From Daucus carota subsp. sativus (Eukaryota; Streptophyta; Magnoliopsida; Apiales; Apiaceae), in NCBI RefSeq assembly GCF_001625215.2, contig NC_030389.2, forward strand, positions 42,707,454 to 42,771,453: 64,000 nt of DNA, given 5' to 3'. This document shows, in pieces, positions 10,350-22,479 of the stretch. The position numbers were made by a program, and so were the translations under genes. Below the pieces are notes generated by a model. It was given only the letters and a program-made list of their open reading frames with translations, was not told where the DNA came from and made no database searches. Each line of letters opens with the position of its first letter. The stretch's first letter is position 1.

Positions 10350-12259
10350 CTACCATCTTGCATTGTTCTTGACCTTGTTTTCTCCATACAATCGAAACAA
10401 ACTAAAAGCTGAAATTGCGGAGAGCACCACCATGCTAAGGCTTACAAGCACAGAGCTCGCAATTCCTTCCCCGATCTGGTTACAGAATTTGCCATACATA
10501 TTGCAGATCTTCATCCACTGCAATGCCGGCTCCCCTAGCTTCGCAAACAATGATCCTTGTGTGGCCGATGCAGTTGCAGCTAAGCACAGGTATGTCATCA
10601 TCTGCATCAATGCACCGCGGAAAGTTAACAGAGGAGGGTTTAAGATTGCCCGATAATTTTCACAACATTTAGAGTAACAAAGCATGTTCCATAATAATAC
10701 ACAACCAACTGGACTATAAATCGATCTTAGTTGGTTGAGATGTTATTTCAATAGCAACTAAATCTAGTAAAAATTCTCTGTGAGTTCGGTAGCCAGTGTA
10801 TTATTGTGCATTTGTGATGTGTACATATAGCTAATATGGTACAAACAAGTATGGCACTAATTTGTGGTGGTGATATAAATGTGATCATCAAGAATTCTGA
10901 AATACCAAACCCCCCTCAAAATTCTAGCTGAGCCATCAATAAATGCCGAGCCATTTGAGAATTTTCTGCACAATAGATACTTTATGTAGTTCTGTTTTTG
11001 TAGTATTTCTGTATTTCTGTAAAACGTCACAACTTTAGACCCATGTATAATAGTGCTTATAAAGGTTTTTTTTTTTCTATTTTCAGTTCCCTGGAATAAG
11101 TACTTACAGTATCTCATAACAAACTACTTTCAATAATTTGATGGAGAAAATTACTTATTTCATAAATTTAAGATCGGCCAAAACCCCCCAAAGTACAGCA
11201 TACCAGTAATACTTTAATTGTAATTGTGAGACAACCTATGAGTACTATACAACATGCATTGAATGAAAGTACAAGAAGTATATAGGACTATCAAATCTGA
11301 AATGGACAGATTTCACTTGGTAACACTTTCTGAAACAAAGGGCCAAAAGATTGTGTACTTGGTTCCACTGTTCCACAGAGCACTATGATGATGTTATAAC
11401 TTGTACCTATGTAATTGAATAGGGGAGTTTCATCTTTTAACTCCTCACCTACCCCATGACTCCATCAGTAATGATCATTCGGTTTTAGTAAACATTTTCA
11501 CATCACTAAAACAGGCTAATTTCACTATTTCAGTGAATTTGGTAGTGGGCTGAGGAATAGCCACAACTCATAAGAGAACAGGTTATGTTGGTAAAACTGG
11601 GTAATTTAAATTTTGAGTTTTACTGTTTGTTTTTTTTGTGACAAGATGTTAAGTTTTGCTTTGACATACAGTTTGTAGTTGGAAGGGGCTTTATATGATA
11701 ACTGAGATTTACCTGATCACCAGAGAAAATAGCCCAAGCCAAGGGTTTGTTGAAGAGGACACTTCCTCTGGCCATGCTCACTATACACCTTAACACATGC
11801 ACCACTGAGTAGGCTGCAGCTAACCCATTGGCTACCACCAAGAATCTGCCATCAATAATAATATATCTATCAGAGAGAGAGGGAGAGAGGGGGAGAGATG
11901 GATAGAGGGAGAGGGAGAGAGAGAGAGAGAAGGGAGGGGGAGAGAGAGAGAGGGAGAGAGGGGGAGAGATGGATAGAGGGAGAGGGAGAGGGAGAGAGAG
12001 ATAGAGAGAGAGAGAGAGAAGGGAGGGGGAGAGAGAGAGAGGGAGGGAGGGAGAGAGGGGGAGAGATGGATAGAGGGAGAGGGAGAGAGAGAGAAAGGAG
12101 GGGGAGAGAGAGAGAGGGAGGGAGAGAGGGGGAGAGATGGATAGAGGGAGAGGGAGAGAGAGAAGGGAGGGGGGAGAGAGAGAGAGAAGGGAGGGAGAGA
12201 GAGAGAGGAGGGCGGGGGAGAGAGAGATTACACAAGAGAGATGGATAGAGGGAGGGAGA

Positions 12260-12310
<51 letters not shown>

Positions 12311-12535
12311 CACAAGAGCTTTCATGTCAGTAAATTGAGCTTTCTTCTCAATGGAGAAGATCTTTTTAACTTGAGTATCAGTACCCACAAGAACAGCAGC
12401 AACAAGAGCCAAAATACAAATGACACATCTCAAAACCAACTCTCCAAGCCTAACTCTCCTATCAAACACCTTCAAATTACTTCCATGATGTACTGCAACA
12501 TTTCCAGGACTCACTCCGACTCCCAAATAACTCAT
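10350..12535 (-). CDS. CASPL2B: CASP-like protein, CASPL2B type
   Basis: Three exons on the minus strand, 12535-12312, 11845-11713 and 10601-10350, give 202 residues, the normal family length. The N-terminus [20 protein letters not shown] is the signature of this CASPL subgroup. Four membrane helices are visible, at roughly residues 33-50, 77-97, 120-137 and 170-193, with conserved phrases [30 protein letters not shown] and [12 protein letters not shown]-like proteins are four-helix plasma-membrane scaffolds; the founding CASPs organise the Casparian strip, while the role of 2B members is unclear. The joint CTTGT|GTAATC to GGCAG|ATTC restores KALVFLVVANG, and the last acceptor gives GDQ|MMTYL. 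Intron 1 is dominated by a GA minisatellite that starts at the donor itself. A TATA box lies about 130 bp upstream of the ATG. Confidence 0.88.
11870..12310. repeat. GA-rich minisatellite filling CASPL2B intron 1
   Basis: Runs of GA are punctuated by a higher-order unit containing GAGAGATGGATAGAGGGAG, seen about five times (near 11893, 11968, 12062, 12134 and 12237). A pure GA run follows at about 12262-12306. The open frames seen here on either strand (Ser/Leu/Pro or Arg/Glu/Gly repeats) are artefacts of the repeat. On the gene's strand the tract is CT-rich. Confidence 0.9.
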
Positions 12536-12660
12536 GATCTCTTCCTCTTTTTCCCCTTCTTGTTATATACAATATACAAATTATATAAGATGGGAGAAAA
12601 CAAGAGAGACAAGAGTGTTAAAAGAGTGAAATGCAATACAATAACATGAATAAAGCTCCC

Positions 12661-12670
12661 CTATTTATAG
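12661..12670 (-). promoter_or_regulatory. TATA box of the CASPL2B gene
   Basis: The minus strand reads CTCTATAAATAGGGG, a near-consensus plant TATA element about 130 bp before the start codon, leaving a 5'UTR of roughly 100 bases. Confidence 0.6.
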
Positions 12671-13181
12671 AGACTCTCCCACCAACCAATATTTATTTTC
12701 TTAAATTTGTTTTATAGTAATTGTTTATTGCAACTTTAATATTCCAGATATCTGGTGACCGGTGGTAGGGCTTCGCTGCAAGAATTTAATATGCATGCGT
12801 ACTTGCGTTTGTGACTATGGTCCAATAACAAAATTAATTTTAAGGATGTCTCAAGCTAAAACCCAAAATCGGACAAAATAATAAAGTTGTGTTTATTTGG
12901 ATATAATATAATAAAGCAAGAAAAGAATGAAATGAAATATTATAAAACAGTTTTAAAATTTTTTTAAAAAAAATATAAGAAAACAGTAATTAAATATAAA
13001 TGAATCTAAACTTCTATGATGAGAATGGGGAAACTTAATGTTGAATCCTATGTAGTATTTTCAAAAAATGAAAATTATATACAATAATTCTAACAACCTC
13101 CAATCTAGAGTATAAACTTTTTCTCATTCTCTCCTATTCAGTTACATATCTAAATAATGAAAAACGTACGTGTATTAATCA

Positions 13182-13325
13182 GACGGTTTTTCTAGTGTGT
13201 GCCCATGGACACATGCTAAGAACCAAATTCTATAAGAATGATGGATTTTAATTGGTTTTCACTCCTTTATAGTGGTGGACCCGCTGCAAATTCACCAACC
13301 ACATCAATTCACACTAGACAAACCC
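13182..13325. mobile_element. 144-bp MITE with TTAATCA target duplication
   Basis: Inverted ends GGTTTTTCTAGTGTG and CACACTAGACAAACCC. TTAATCA is present immediately outside both (13175-13181 and 13326-13332). A nested palindrome TGTGCCCATGGACACA follows the left end. The 7-8 bp duplication favours a hAT-type origin. Confidence 0.75.
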
Positions 13326-14467
13326 TTAATCAAAAGATAATAAAGCGAGAAATTATGATTTCTGATCGATTTGTCTGGAAACGAGATTTGACGACAAAAT
13401 TTAATTAAAAATTAGAAACTTTTATTTAAAAAACAAAAAATTAAAAATACACTATATAACTATATTTTACAAAAGCGTCGAAACGCAGGATCAGTGTACG
13501 TAAACTTTGTGGACCGAGAGAGTATTTTCATAATAAAAGATCAATAACACTATATAGTTCTACTATTAATGAACTCCACCCGGTACAAAAGCCTGTCCAT
13601 GCATGCTACATTTTCAAACAGATAACATAACTTTGAATCGAATTACTAGTTCAATTCAAAATCCTCAAACCAAATCCTGAAAATCAACCTTAAGCATTCC
13701 ACCATCCGAACCTCAACTATAATGATAGCAGTCAACAGAGTTGAATGGACACGTATACATGTGTTCTTGGACGCGCAAGAACACATGGTGAAAGCTGAGA
13801 AAGACACCCATACAGTACATTTAATGTAATAAACATCTAATCCAGCAGTAAATGCGGTCATTAATTTGCCTGACATTTGCATTTTCTTAATTTCTGGGAA
13901 GGGGCGATAGTTCTGCTCCCAAGAACAAGGGGGAGATAAGGAGCACAAGTGTGCATTCTACTAGTAATATCAGGACGATTAAACTCAAATTAAAATTGTC
14001 GATCATTTTTATATTATTAAAATTTAATTTTGCATGAGAAGAGAAAAAGTCCGAACGATGAAAGTTGAGGGGAGGTTAGGTGTGCAGTTGGCAAGTGTAT
14101 TCTTAATGAGATGTACAGTAATGTATCTATGCAACTCCAATCCAATGAAACTTTGTTGATGCTTTAGGAGCATGCGCTTTTAGGGTGAGGATTAACCGAA
14201 GATGTTTTGTTTGACTGTGCAGATTTATATATTTTACAAATTACTAGCATTTGTTTTAATAACCTGAGTGTTCCGGAACAAGGATAAATCCGACCTGAGT
14301 GTTTCATGACAAAAGAGGATAAACCCAACATTAGACAATCCTGCTGGTAGGTACGTAGATTTAAATTTTGAATCATGCACAAGAAATATAAAAATTTTAG
14401 GTACTTGGCAATAGAAAATTTAAGAGGTCCTACTTTTTTTTAGGGCTTTTTTTTATTAATAATCACG

Positions 14468-14606
14468 TTTTCAATCTTATTTCCAAAAATACTACCTTAT
14501 CCAATCTTATTTTCAAAAATACTACCTTCTCTAAAATATTTTCAAAAATACTACCTTTTAAAATATAAGATTGGATAAGGTAGTATTTTTGAAAATAAGA
14601 TTGAAA
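14468..14606. repeat. Foldback element with arms of about 43 bp
   Basis: TTTCAATCTTATTTCCAAAA at the left is mirrored by TTGAAAATAAGATTGAAA at the right, and CTACCTTATCCAATCTTAT by ATAAGATTGGATAAGGTAG. The loop carries two further CAAAAATACTACCTT copies. A transcript would fold into a long hairpin. Confidence 0.8.
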
Positions 14607-15708
14607 AAACAATATACAAGATAATTCCCCTTTTTTTTAATATCCAGAAGTAAAAGCATCTCAGCTAGCTAATATTAAATTAACGAAGTTATAAATAAAA
14701 ATTATTGAAAATACATAGACAATTCTTCATTCCAAGTCTCCTCAACTAAATTGATTATATTTATCGAAAATCTAAAAATTCACTATAACAAATTAAAATG
14801 ACAATAGCATAATATTTTTAGGATATAGCTGAACAATATATATCAGACCAAAACACTTTTCATGTTGGACAAATTTTAGATAATTAGTTGTTAATATAAT
14901 ATTACTAAAACTCTTTTAGACAAACATTATAAATAAACACTATAAAAATTATGTAAAAACAATTCTAACTCCAATAAACATTCTCTTAATATTGGCTATT
15001 TGTCATTAAATGATGCAGTTTGTTATAATAATTTTAAATAATAGTAATATAATAATTTTAAAATAACTAAGTGATATAGAGTCATTCCCCCGAAGTACAT
15101 GACGTAATTTTTAAATAATTAATATTTAAAAATATTTTAGCATGTGATTTTAGCCAATATTTTCAAAAATGATTTACAAATTTAAAACAGTGAACAACCA
15201 TCCTAATTATTTTGCATTTTCACTTCGCGTGTGAAATTCGATTCTAATTAATCGCTCAAATAGCGTCACTTATTATTTTACTACTGTATTTAATCAGCAC
15301 ACATCAATCATTATTTTCAAATTCGGTTCTTGATTAAATCAAAATGTTAAATGAGGCGTACTCTGTGTCGACCCAATTGATTACTACTGGAGATACTGTA
15401 ATCTGCTTTAAAAGGACATTTTCCATCTGTTAAAACAAGAAAATACGTACTACCCATTTTGTGAAACCCTGAATTATCAATTTTAAATGTTGAATTAAAG
15501 TTGTGTAACGTGTGATTTGAAAATAGGTTGCACCAACAATGTTGCAGTTGAGGTGTAAAAATTGGTACCGATTAATTACAACTTTTATTACATAGAGTCT
15601 AGCTCCATTACTTATAGACATGATATTACATAAATATGGAAATTAAGTAGCCTTCCTATACAATTTTAGCACATGCCCAAAACGATCATCTATCGTATCC
15701 TCTAAAAA

Positions 15709-15946
15709 AACTTCCTCCGTTTTTTATTATGGCAGTTTTGACTTGAGTACGTACCATTAAGTGTATTGATCGGATAGTAAAAATTATTATTTTTAATTGA
15801 TTTTCTTTTGTGAATTAAAATTTCGATTATATATTTTTATTCAGAAAAAGAAAATTTCGAAAATAATAATTTTAACTACCCAGTCAAAACACTTAAAAAT
15901 GTGTGTCAAAAAATCAAACGTCATATATTAAAAAAAAGGGGAGTAT
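15709..15946. mobile_element. Stowaway-like MITE, decayed
   Basis: Starts with CTTCCTCCGTTTTTTATTA and ends AAAGGGGAGTATTA, an eroded version of the CTCCCTCCGTCCC terminal repeat. The interior GTCAAAACAC / CAAACGTCA words match the intact copy at 22598. Confidence 0.5.
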
Positions 15947-18360
15947 TAATTTTCCTCCATATCGTGTTATTGTCACTTCATTCATTATTCTCCATGCCCA
16001 CTTCCAATTATTGTGGTTACGCGTTTTAACACGCAATCTGACCTAAAATTAAAAATATAAATATTAAAAATATTAAATTTTGTTGAATAATAATTTATTT
16101 AACATTCTACTCAGTCGAAATTAAATAAATATCCTCTAAACAAAAAATTATTTTTTTTGAAAAATTAAGTTGTATGTTATTTCAACACTCCCGTGCGATT
16201 GATGACGGAAATCGAGACCCGACATATATATGTGGGGTGAACCATATCTACAGTGATGTATATGTTCAGATGGTCCTCCCAAGTTGACAGGAGTAGGAAA
16301 GTTTTGATTTGTGTTTGTCTGGGAGGTGTAATGGCTGTGGGCAAGTGTGTGTGTGATGGCAAGTTGACAGCGTAAATTTAGTGCAGGCCCATTCTTGCTG
16401 ATGATGGAACTTCAATAATTCTACCATGGCCATCACTTTCGACCTCCATTCTAAGATCAACCCACTGTCCTGCATAATAAGTGTAGTCTTCTTCGAGACA
16501 ATTGGACAACATCTGGTCTACCAAGATTCATAATGGACCCAAGTTCCGAGACCTTTTCCAGCCTCAGGGACTAATAAATTAACATGAGCACCGCTGGTCG
16601 AACTTGAGACGTCCGCCAAATCAGACTCTGATATAATGTTTAAGAATCAGTCCATCTACAATCTTAAAATATCAGAGGAAGACTCCAAATGAATCTTATA
16701 TTATATTTCAACATATATATTTATGTATTTTTCTGAAATAAGTGACTTATTTTTGAAAAATAAGATAAGTCAAGCGGACTCATGCACAGTTGTCGTTTAT
16801 TTCAGTTAATTTGTATGGGATGTGGGGAGGTGTAGAATTTATAATCTGCAACAACTTATTTCACTGGATCCCCCATATTTGTTCTCCATATGATCCATGA
16901 AATCTCCTGCAAACACCTATCTGAGTCTCAGATCATACCTTATTTACGAATTGCAGCCAATGCATGGTCCATGATTCCTCTTCCAAACACCACTCCCATC
17001 ATGCCTTATTTAAGACTAGCATCCAATGCATCGCACTGCCTGGATCAAAATAAATACGGCATTTTATCTGCAGAGACTATATGTAACAAGTTATCTAAAG
17101 CATATAAGCATGGTTCATGGAGGGATGAGCAAAACTGTGTGATCATAACATCAACAGAAACTTACAGTTGTTTCTCTTTGCGCGCTCCCACTTCAGTGCC
17201 AAAACAAGCTTTCAATAGCACAAGCTTGTGCTTGAGAAGTAAATGACATCAACTTTAGATTTGCAGCACCTCTTTTCCGGGATGTTGCTTGGACTCAAAA
17301 ACTTTAGATTAATAAAAAAAGTTGGGAAAACACACCAAGATCACAAGCCGAAAAGAGTGATTTTACAGAATATATGTACCAACACTAGATATCATGAAGT
17401 AATATGACAAAAATTGATCATTACAAATATAACAAAGCCAGGAAGTAACTGTGATTGCAAACACAAAACCTATGATTACAAGTACAAACACCAAAAGTTC
17501 TACTCATCTCATATTCCCTTTGTGCATTTTGTTTCAGGCACAGGAGCTGCAGAGGCACAGACAAGCGACAGAACCTGGTCCGGTAGAGTATGGGGCAATT
17601 TGGTCGTTTCAATTCACTAAAATTATTCATGTTGCAGCATTCTTTGGAAAATAATAGACAACAAGTAACAGAGGATAGATTCCCTTCAGGCCTATGCATC
17701 ATATTTGCAGTGTTTAATTCTTCTTACAGAGTCTCTATGTTCCAATATACAGATGGTGTCATTTTACAGCTGCTTTACAGGTAAAACATGAAATCAAGTT
17801 GTTGAGTCAGTTTTTTCAAAAAAAAACTTCTGATGTCTACTTTCCGCACAACAATCATTCAAAAATGGCAAAACCAAAAGCAGAAGTCAAAACTGCTACT
17901 GATGTTAATGAAGATAGTACAAGTTCACACAAGATAAACTTAAATGTCACCCAGCTCTGGAGTGAGCAATATGAAACTAGTAGTTATATCCTGGCCTAAG
18001 GATTTTAAAAGAACTGGCCAGAACCAACGGCGTCTGCAATCCATCCCCCTTGTAAAAGTAACATAAACATGACAAAAACTTGCATCTCAGAAATGCAGAT
18101 AAGAAATGAAAAACTGAGATCTAAGGAAGCAAGCGGTGATATTCATAGAACAAGAACGTTAACTTCATATTTTAAACAAGCAAAAAAAAAAAAAATCATG
18201 AACACCCCCCTCCCTCTGCGGAGGAAGTTCACTGCATACAGGCATACAAACATGTTTAAAGCAATATGCTACTGTATAAATATCCAAAGCTACATAGAAG
18301 TCTATGGACGCTATAATATACATATTCCACAGCAAGTCAAAGGCCCACTCCTGAACTTAC

Positions 18361-21072
18361 TCATTGGAGAGCACCGAGAGAGTGGTGACTACTGGATTGG
18401 CCTTCTTTTGAAGGTACATTGTACACATTCTTAAGCAGATCCTGGATCTTGGAATACATAAGCATCTGTGAAGTATCACTCCCACCAGCACTGCTTTGGG
18501 TCTGAGCTGCCTTTGAACTCTCTTGAAGCTTAATCTTCTCAAATAGATACTGCTTCTCAGCTTCCGCCTCGTTCAAACGTTGTTTGAGATACCTGGTTGC
18601 ATAATCCTCCTCTGATTTTTCTGATTTAGCTAGTACAATCCTCTGTATCCTTTCTGATTCTTGTCTAGCCTCACTGGCCTTTAGATCAAACATATCAGCC
18701 TCAGCCTGTTTGAGTCTTACAATACTTTCAAGATCATCAATCTGCTGCTTCTTTCTCTGATGATCCATTTTCAGTGACACCACCTCCCTAGCTTTATCCT
18801 TAAGTTCTTGATCACAAGCCTCAACAGCTAGCCGAGCTTTCTTCACCATCCGCAACTTCTCCTCTTCCACCATCTCCATTTTTTTAACAGCTTCCTGAAC
18901 AACATCAGCAATCCGGTTGAAGGCCTCCTGTGGAGCAATAAGGTTCCCACTTTCCTCACTTTCTGAACTCTTTAAAGGGTCCACCTCAAATTCTGTCAAA
19001 GTAAAAACACAGTCATCAATTCATTTAATGATTAAATGACATGGCCGGTTATATCACTAATAGAATTTTAAAAGAGCCAAGTAGGACAACAATATTAATA
19101 GTTGTTAATCAAAAGCTGAAAGTTGTAAAAAGAAGTTCATATTGCGGTGTTGCTCTCTTTTCTGCTAACAGTTATCCAAGTCGGAATTCATAGTTACATA
19201 GGACTGGGTTCGATTCGAAACGGGGAACGAAATCGGGTACGTGGAACATTAGTTTTAGTGAATCTGGTACGATGGAACGTATAGGTACGATGGAACGTAT
19301 GGGTACGATTGGTCTTTTTAAAAAGAATTCTATAATCATATATATAAATTCCATTATAATATACAATTTTAGTTGATAATTTATACATTTATAATTTTTT
19401 ATAAAGAAAAAGATATTGAATAACAAATAAAAGTACACATTTATTGATAAAATAAATTACTTATCATATGACATAGACATGGATCTATTGTTCAAAACAA
19501 GAATGAAGTCTGTTCTTGCGGGTCGTCACTTCCGGCGATCTGGGTCGCGACCCTGAACGTTTCCGTTCGCGTTTCCGACCGTATCGGGTACGAACGATCT
19601 AGATCGCGGTACGTGGCAGCGTACCCGTTTCCTTGTATCTATGAGTCGGGTCATTACCCAATAAGAAACATTCAATAACTCAAACTAAGCAAATAGCAAA
19701 AAATTATAATTAAAACAGGCATCCGTAATCTCATGTTTTAGATATCTATATAGCATTACTATAGACACTGATATAAACAAACTGATGAAACACCATAGCA
19801 ATACAACCAAGATGAATAGTTTAACAACCTATAATACTGATAAAAACATCAATAAGCAGCATCTATATTGACACTAACTAACATACAAAGAACAGAATAA
19901 ACAAGGCCAGTACTTGAATACTGATACTAATGAAATCAAGTTCCCAATTACAAAAGTTTTAGCATGAGAATCTTACCTTGAAAAAACATCATAACAGCTC
20001 TAGTAACCACAGGTTCTGTTAGCCCTCCTTTCAGTTTATCAATAAGTTCTTCACACTTCCAGAACAATTTTCTACCCTTTGAATCCTCACTCCCACGGAA
20101 AATTCTTCCGACAAAGTCCAGTTCTCTAATCAGTGCTTCCCGATCCCAGCTTTGTGCACAGCTCATAAATACATCTTTCACCCACCCAAATAGCTCAGAT
20201 GTTCTATTGCATGCCCGACACCTAAAAATCATCTCGGGCAAACCTGCCCCACTCTTCACAGAAGGCCCCATGCCAATATGTCCATTGCGGATAGCACAGT
20301 CTGTGTGGGTCCAATGATTACACAAATCACAACCAATCCAACGACATGTATTCACCTCAAAATCAAACTTATTGCATATCAAACACATGCAAAGGTTGCA
20401 GAAACCATTCCTCTTCGAACAAGCATCGCAGGTACAGTCCTCAGCTGGAAGTAGGCTTCCACATGATATATTACGGCACCTTTTGTACAAAAAAACTTCA
20501 ATCAAAGAAGCTTGAGAAAGACTAACACTTGGATGAAGAAATGCCTGAATTGCAGTTCTGATGGCTACTAGAATTTCTAGATGGACCCTATGTGCCATTC
20601 TCAGTGTCTTCTCTGTCAAATCACTCCGACTCAGAATTAACTTTTGCAAAAACAAAAACTCTTCCCTGTGCTGTGAACCACCTGTTCCGTCAAGCAGACT
20701 CCGAACCTCATTCTTCAACTTCTCTAGAAACTCATCAGGAAGACGTTGCATTTTTTCAGCAACACTATCAACTCTTTCTCTGACTATGTCACGAAGAGAC
20801 ATCCTATCCAAGTTAGAAACATTGAGGGTAACCGAATGCTCAGTAAACCCATTCTCCCTTTCCTTCTCCAATTTATGCGCCAGTAAAGCATCAGCATTTG
20901 CATTCGGCCAAGTTTCACGTGAGCTGGCGCTCTCTGTTGGGGACTCACGTACCTGATCAGTATTAGACACACGCTCTTGAAGATTGAAAGACCCCGAAGC
21001 ATCTAACAAAGGTAAAGAAAATGAAGTTGGTAATCCTCCTCCAGAACGCGACTGTTGACGTGGTGGAAGCAT
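18361..21072 (-). CDS. OBE1/OBE2: OBERON1/2-type PHD-finger protein
   Basis: Two coding exons, 21072-19977 and 18992-18361, encode 575 residues, close to Arabidopsis OBE1/OBE2. The joint CAAG|GTAAGA to GACAG|AATTTGAGG restores MMFFQEFEVDPLKS. Order: N-terminal MLPPRQQ; conserved SLRDIVRERVDSVAEKMQRL; FLHPSVSLSQASLIEVFLYK; a Cys/His-rich OBERON PHD finger (CTCDACSKRNGFCNLCMCLI, then CRWIGCDLCNHWTHTDCAIR); GRKLFWKCEELIDKLKGGL; then a long C-terminal coiled coil (residues about 375-540). OBE proteins act in nuclear transcriptional complexes needed for shoot and root meristem formation. MLPP is preferred over an in-frame ATG 17 codons upstream because the family starts there and a 5'UTR acceptor (TTTCTAG|GTCG, 21104) removes the upstream one. 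The 5'UTR donor CTG|GTGAGT at 22350 gives a 1.25-kb leader intron. MITEs occupy both introns. Confidence 0.88.
19189..19643. mobile_element. MITE of about 455 bp in the OBERON coding intron
   Basis: Left end CATAGTTACATAGGACTGGG; right end in reverse complement CATAGATACAAGGAAACGGG. The interior repeats GGTACGATGGAACGTA three times on the left and has GATCTAGATCGCGGTACG on the right, GC-richer than the surroundings. AGTCGG lies next to both ends, possibly the remains of a longer (9-bp) target duplication. Confidence 0.6.
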
Positions 21073-21520
21073 TTTAGGCGAAGACTGACGATTAATCTTC
21101 GACCTAGAAACAAACCAGCTCAATCCTACACCACATAAATTAAAGTCTCCATTTCAGTGGCTCCAAAACTTAAGTTAATTACAATTAGTACAAAACAAAG
21201 AAAAGAAACCAACACCAGTCTCAAAACACATTACAACATGCAGTATGTCATAACAAAAGGTCGTTTTCATTTTATTAGTTCTTTATTGAGTCCGTGAATT
21301 CCCAAAACATATTAAGCTAATAAACCATAATAAACTAGCTCAAATCACTGGTAGCAGGGAAAGCACCAAATTTGTAGCAAACTACCAGAGTTCGTGCCGT
21401 CGTGGTTTCAAATCCTGTCAAGTAGTAGATGCATACGTAGTGATAATTATCAAAAAAACAAAAACAATTTGCACCTACATATATAACAATATAACATCAC
21501 ATGCAACAATATACATATAC

Positions 21521-22178
21521 AGTAGAACCCCAGTAAATTAACACTTTCTAAAGTAATAAACTCTCTAAATTGATAAAAGTTTCAGTCCCACGTTGGGACC
21601 AGTATTAAAATCTAATAGCCTCTCTATCATGATAATTAATATGTTTTTGGAAAATTCTAGTGTTAAATATCGGTCCCAAATTTTGTACAAACTGATATTT
21701 TTGCCTATATACATGTTCTTTCTATACTCTGTAAACATATTTGGGCAGTTTTTTCTTGCTGAATAACTCTGAAACCATGTATTCTCATGTAAATTTACGA
21801 CAAAATTTTATCAGTTTAGGAAATGTTATCAAATTTATATGTGTTATCTTCATCTTGAAAGTGTTTGTAAAGATATTTAGGCAGTTTTTTCTTGTTGAAT
21901 AACTCTGAAACCATGTATTGTCATGTAAACTTACAACACAATTTCATCAATTTAGGAAATGTAATCAAATTTATGTGTGTTATTTTCATCTCGAAAGTGT
22001 TAATACACATAAATGTTAATATATCATTTGCAAATTCAAAAGAACAATGCATATAATGTACTAGTACGTAAAAAATTAATTATAATTATCTTTGCTAAAA
22101 GATCATCCTCTTGTATGTGATAACCTCTCTAAACTTAAAATTTCTCGTCCAACGATATCCCTTTAGAGGGGTTCTACT
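21521..22178. mobile_element. 658-bp element with perfect 11-bp inverted ends, in OBERON 5'UTR intron
   Basis: AGTAGAACCCC at 21521-21531 is perfectly inverted as GGGGTTCTACT at 22168-22178. The interior has CTCTCTAAATTGATAA and CCCACGTTGGGACC near the left, AACCTCTCTAAACTTA near the right, and a roughly 110-bp internal direct repeat (GCAGTTTTTTCTTG-TGAATAACTCTG at about 21747 and 21882). Related blocks lie at 31530-32190. No coding capacity. Confidence 0.7.
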
Positions 22179-22479
22179 CTACACAGCAACAAAAAGTAAC
22201 AATTTCCACCTATAAATAACATAACATGTAAAATTCACACAATTAAATATAATTTAAAGTAACCAGAATAATCAGAAACGCATATAATCATCCATAAAAC
22301 AGCTAATATTACAATTGAATTGAGCAAGATCTAGGGTTTTGAAAACTCACCAGAAACGTATGAAAACACCAAAAGGGGTTGCAATTGAAGTGAAATAGAA
22401 GCTTTTTCACAGGTTTTCCCCTTGAAATGAAAGACCAAAAACCCCTAATTGCGACAAGGGTTGATATTGTGACAGAAAG

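Larger units (their letters stand above)
12700..18050. other. Intergenic region between CASPL2B and the OBERON gene
   Basis: No convincing gene. Beyond the three elements listed separately, 16170-16680 contains a repeat-like stretch whose end (ACTCTGATATAATGTTTAAG) resembles dispersed plant repeats. Around 16925-17035 a block with CATACCTTATTTACGA is followed by a diverged copy (CATGCCTTATTTAAGA), giving a 118-codon open frame at 16890 with no recognisable domain. 17400-18050 is unremarkable. Confidence 0.4.

Noticed and set aside
11620-12649. Long open frames on both strands with Ser/Leu/Pro or Arg/Glu/Gly repeats
   Set aside because: They are translations of the GA minisatellite in the CASPL2B intron and have no domain or start context.
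16890-17246. A 118-codon open frame with an internal repeat (IIPYLRIAANA / IMPYLRLASNA)
   Set aside because: The repeat is a short DNA duplication; there is no domain or supporting promoter or splice signal.
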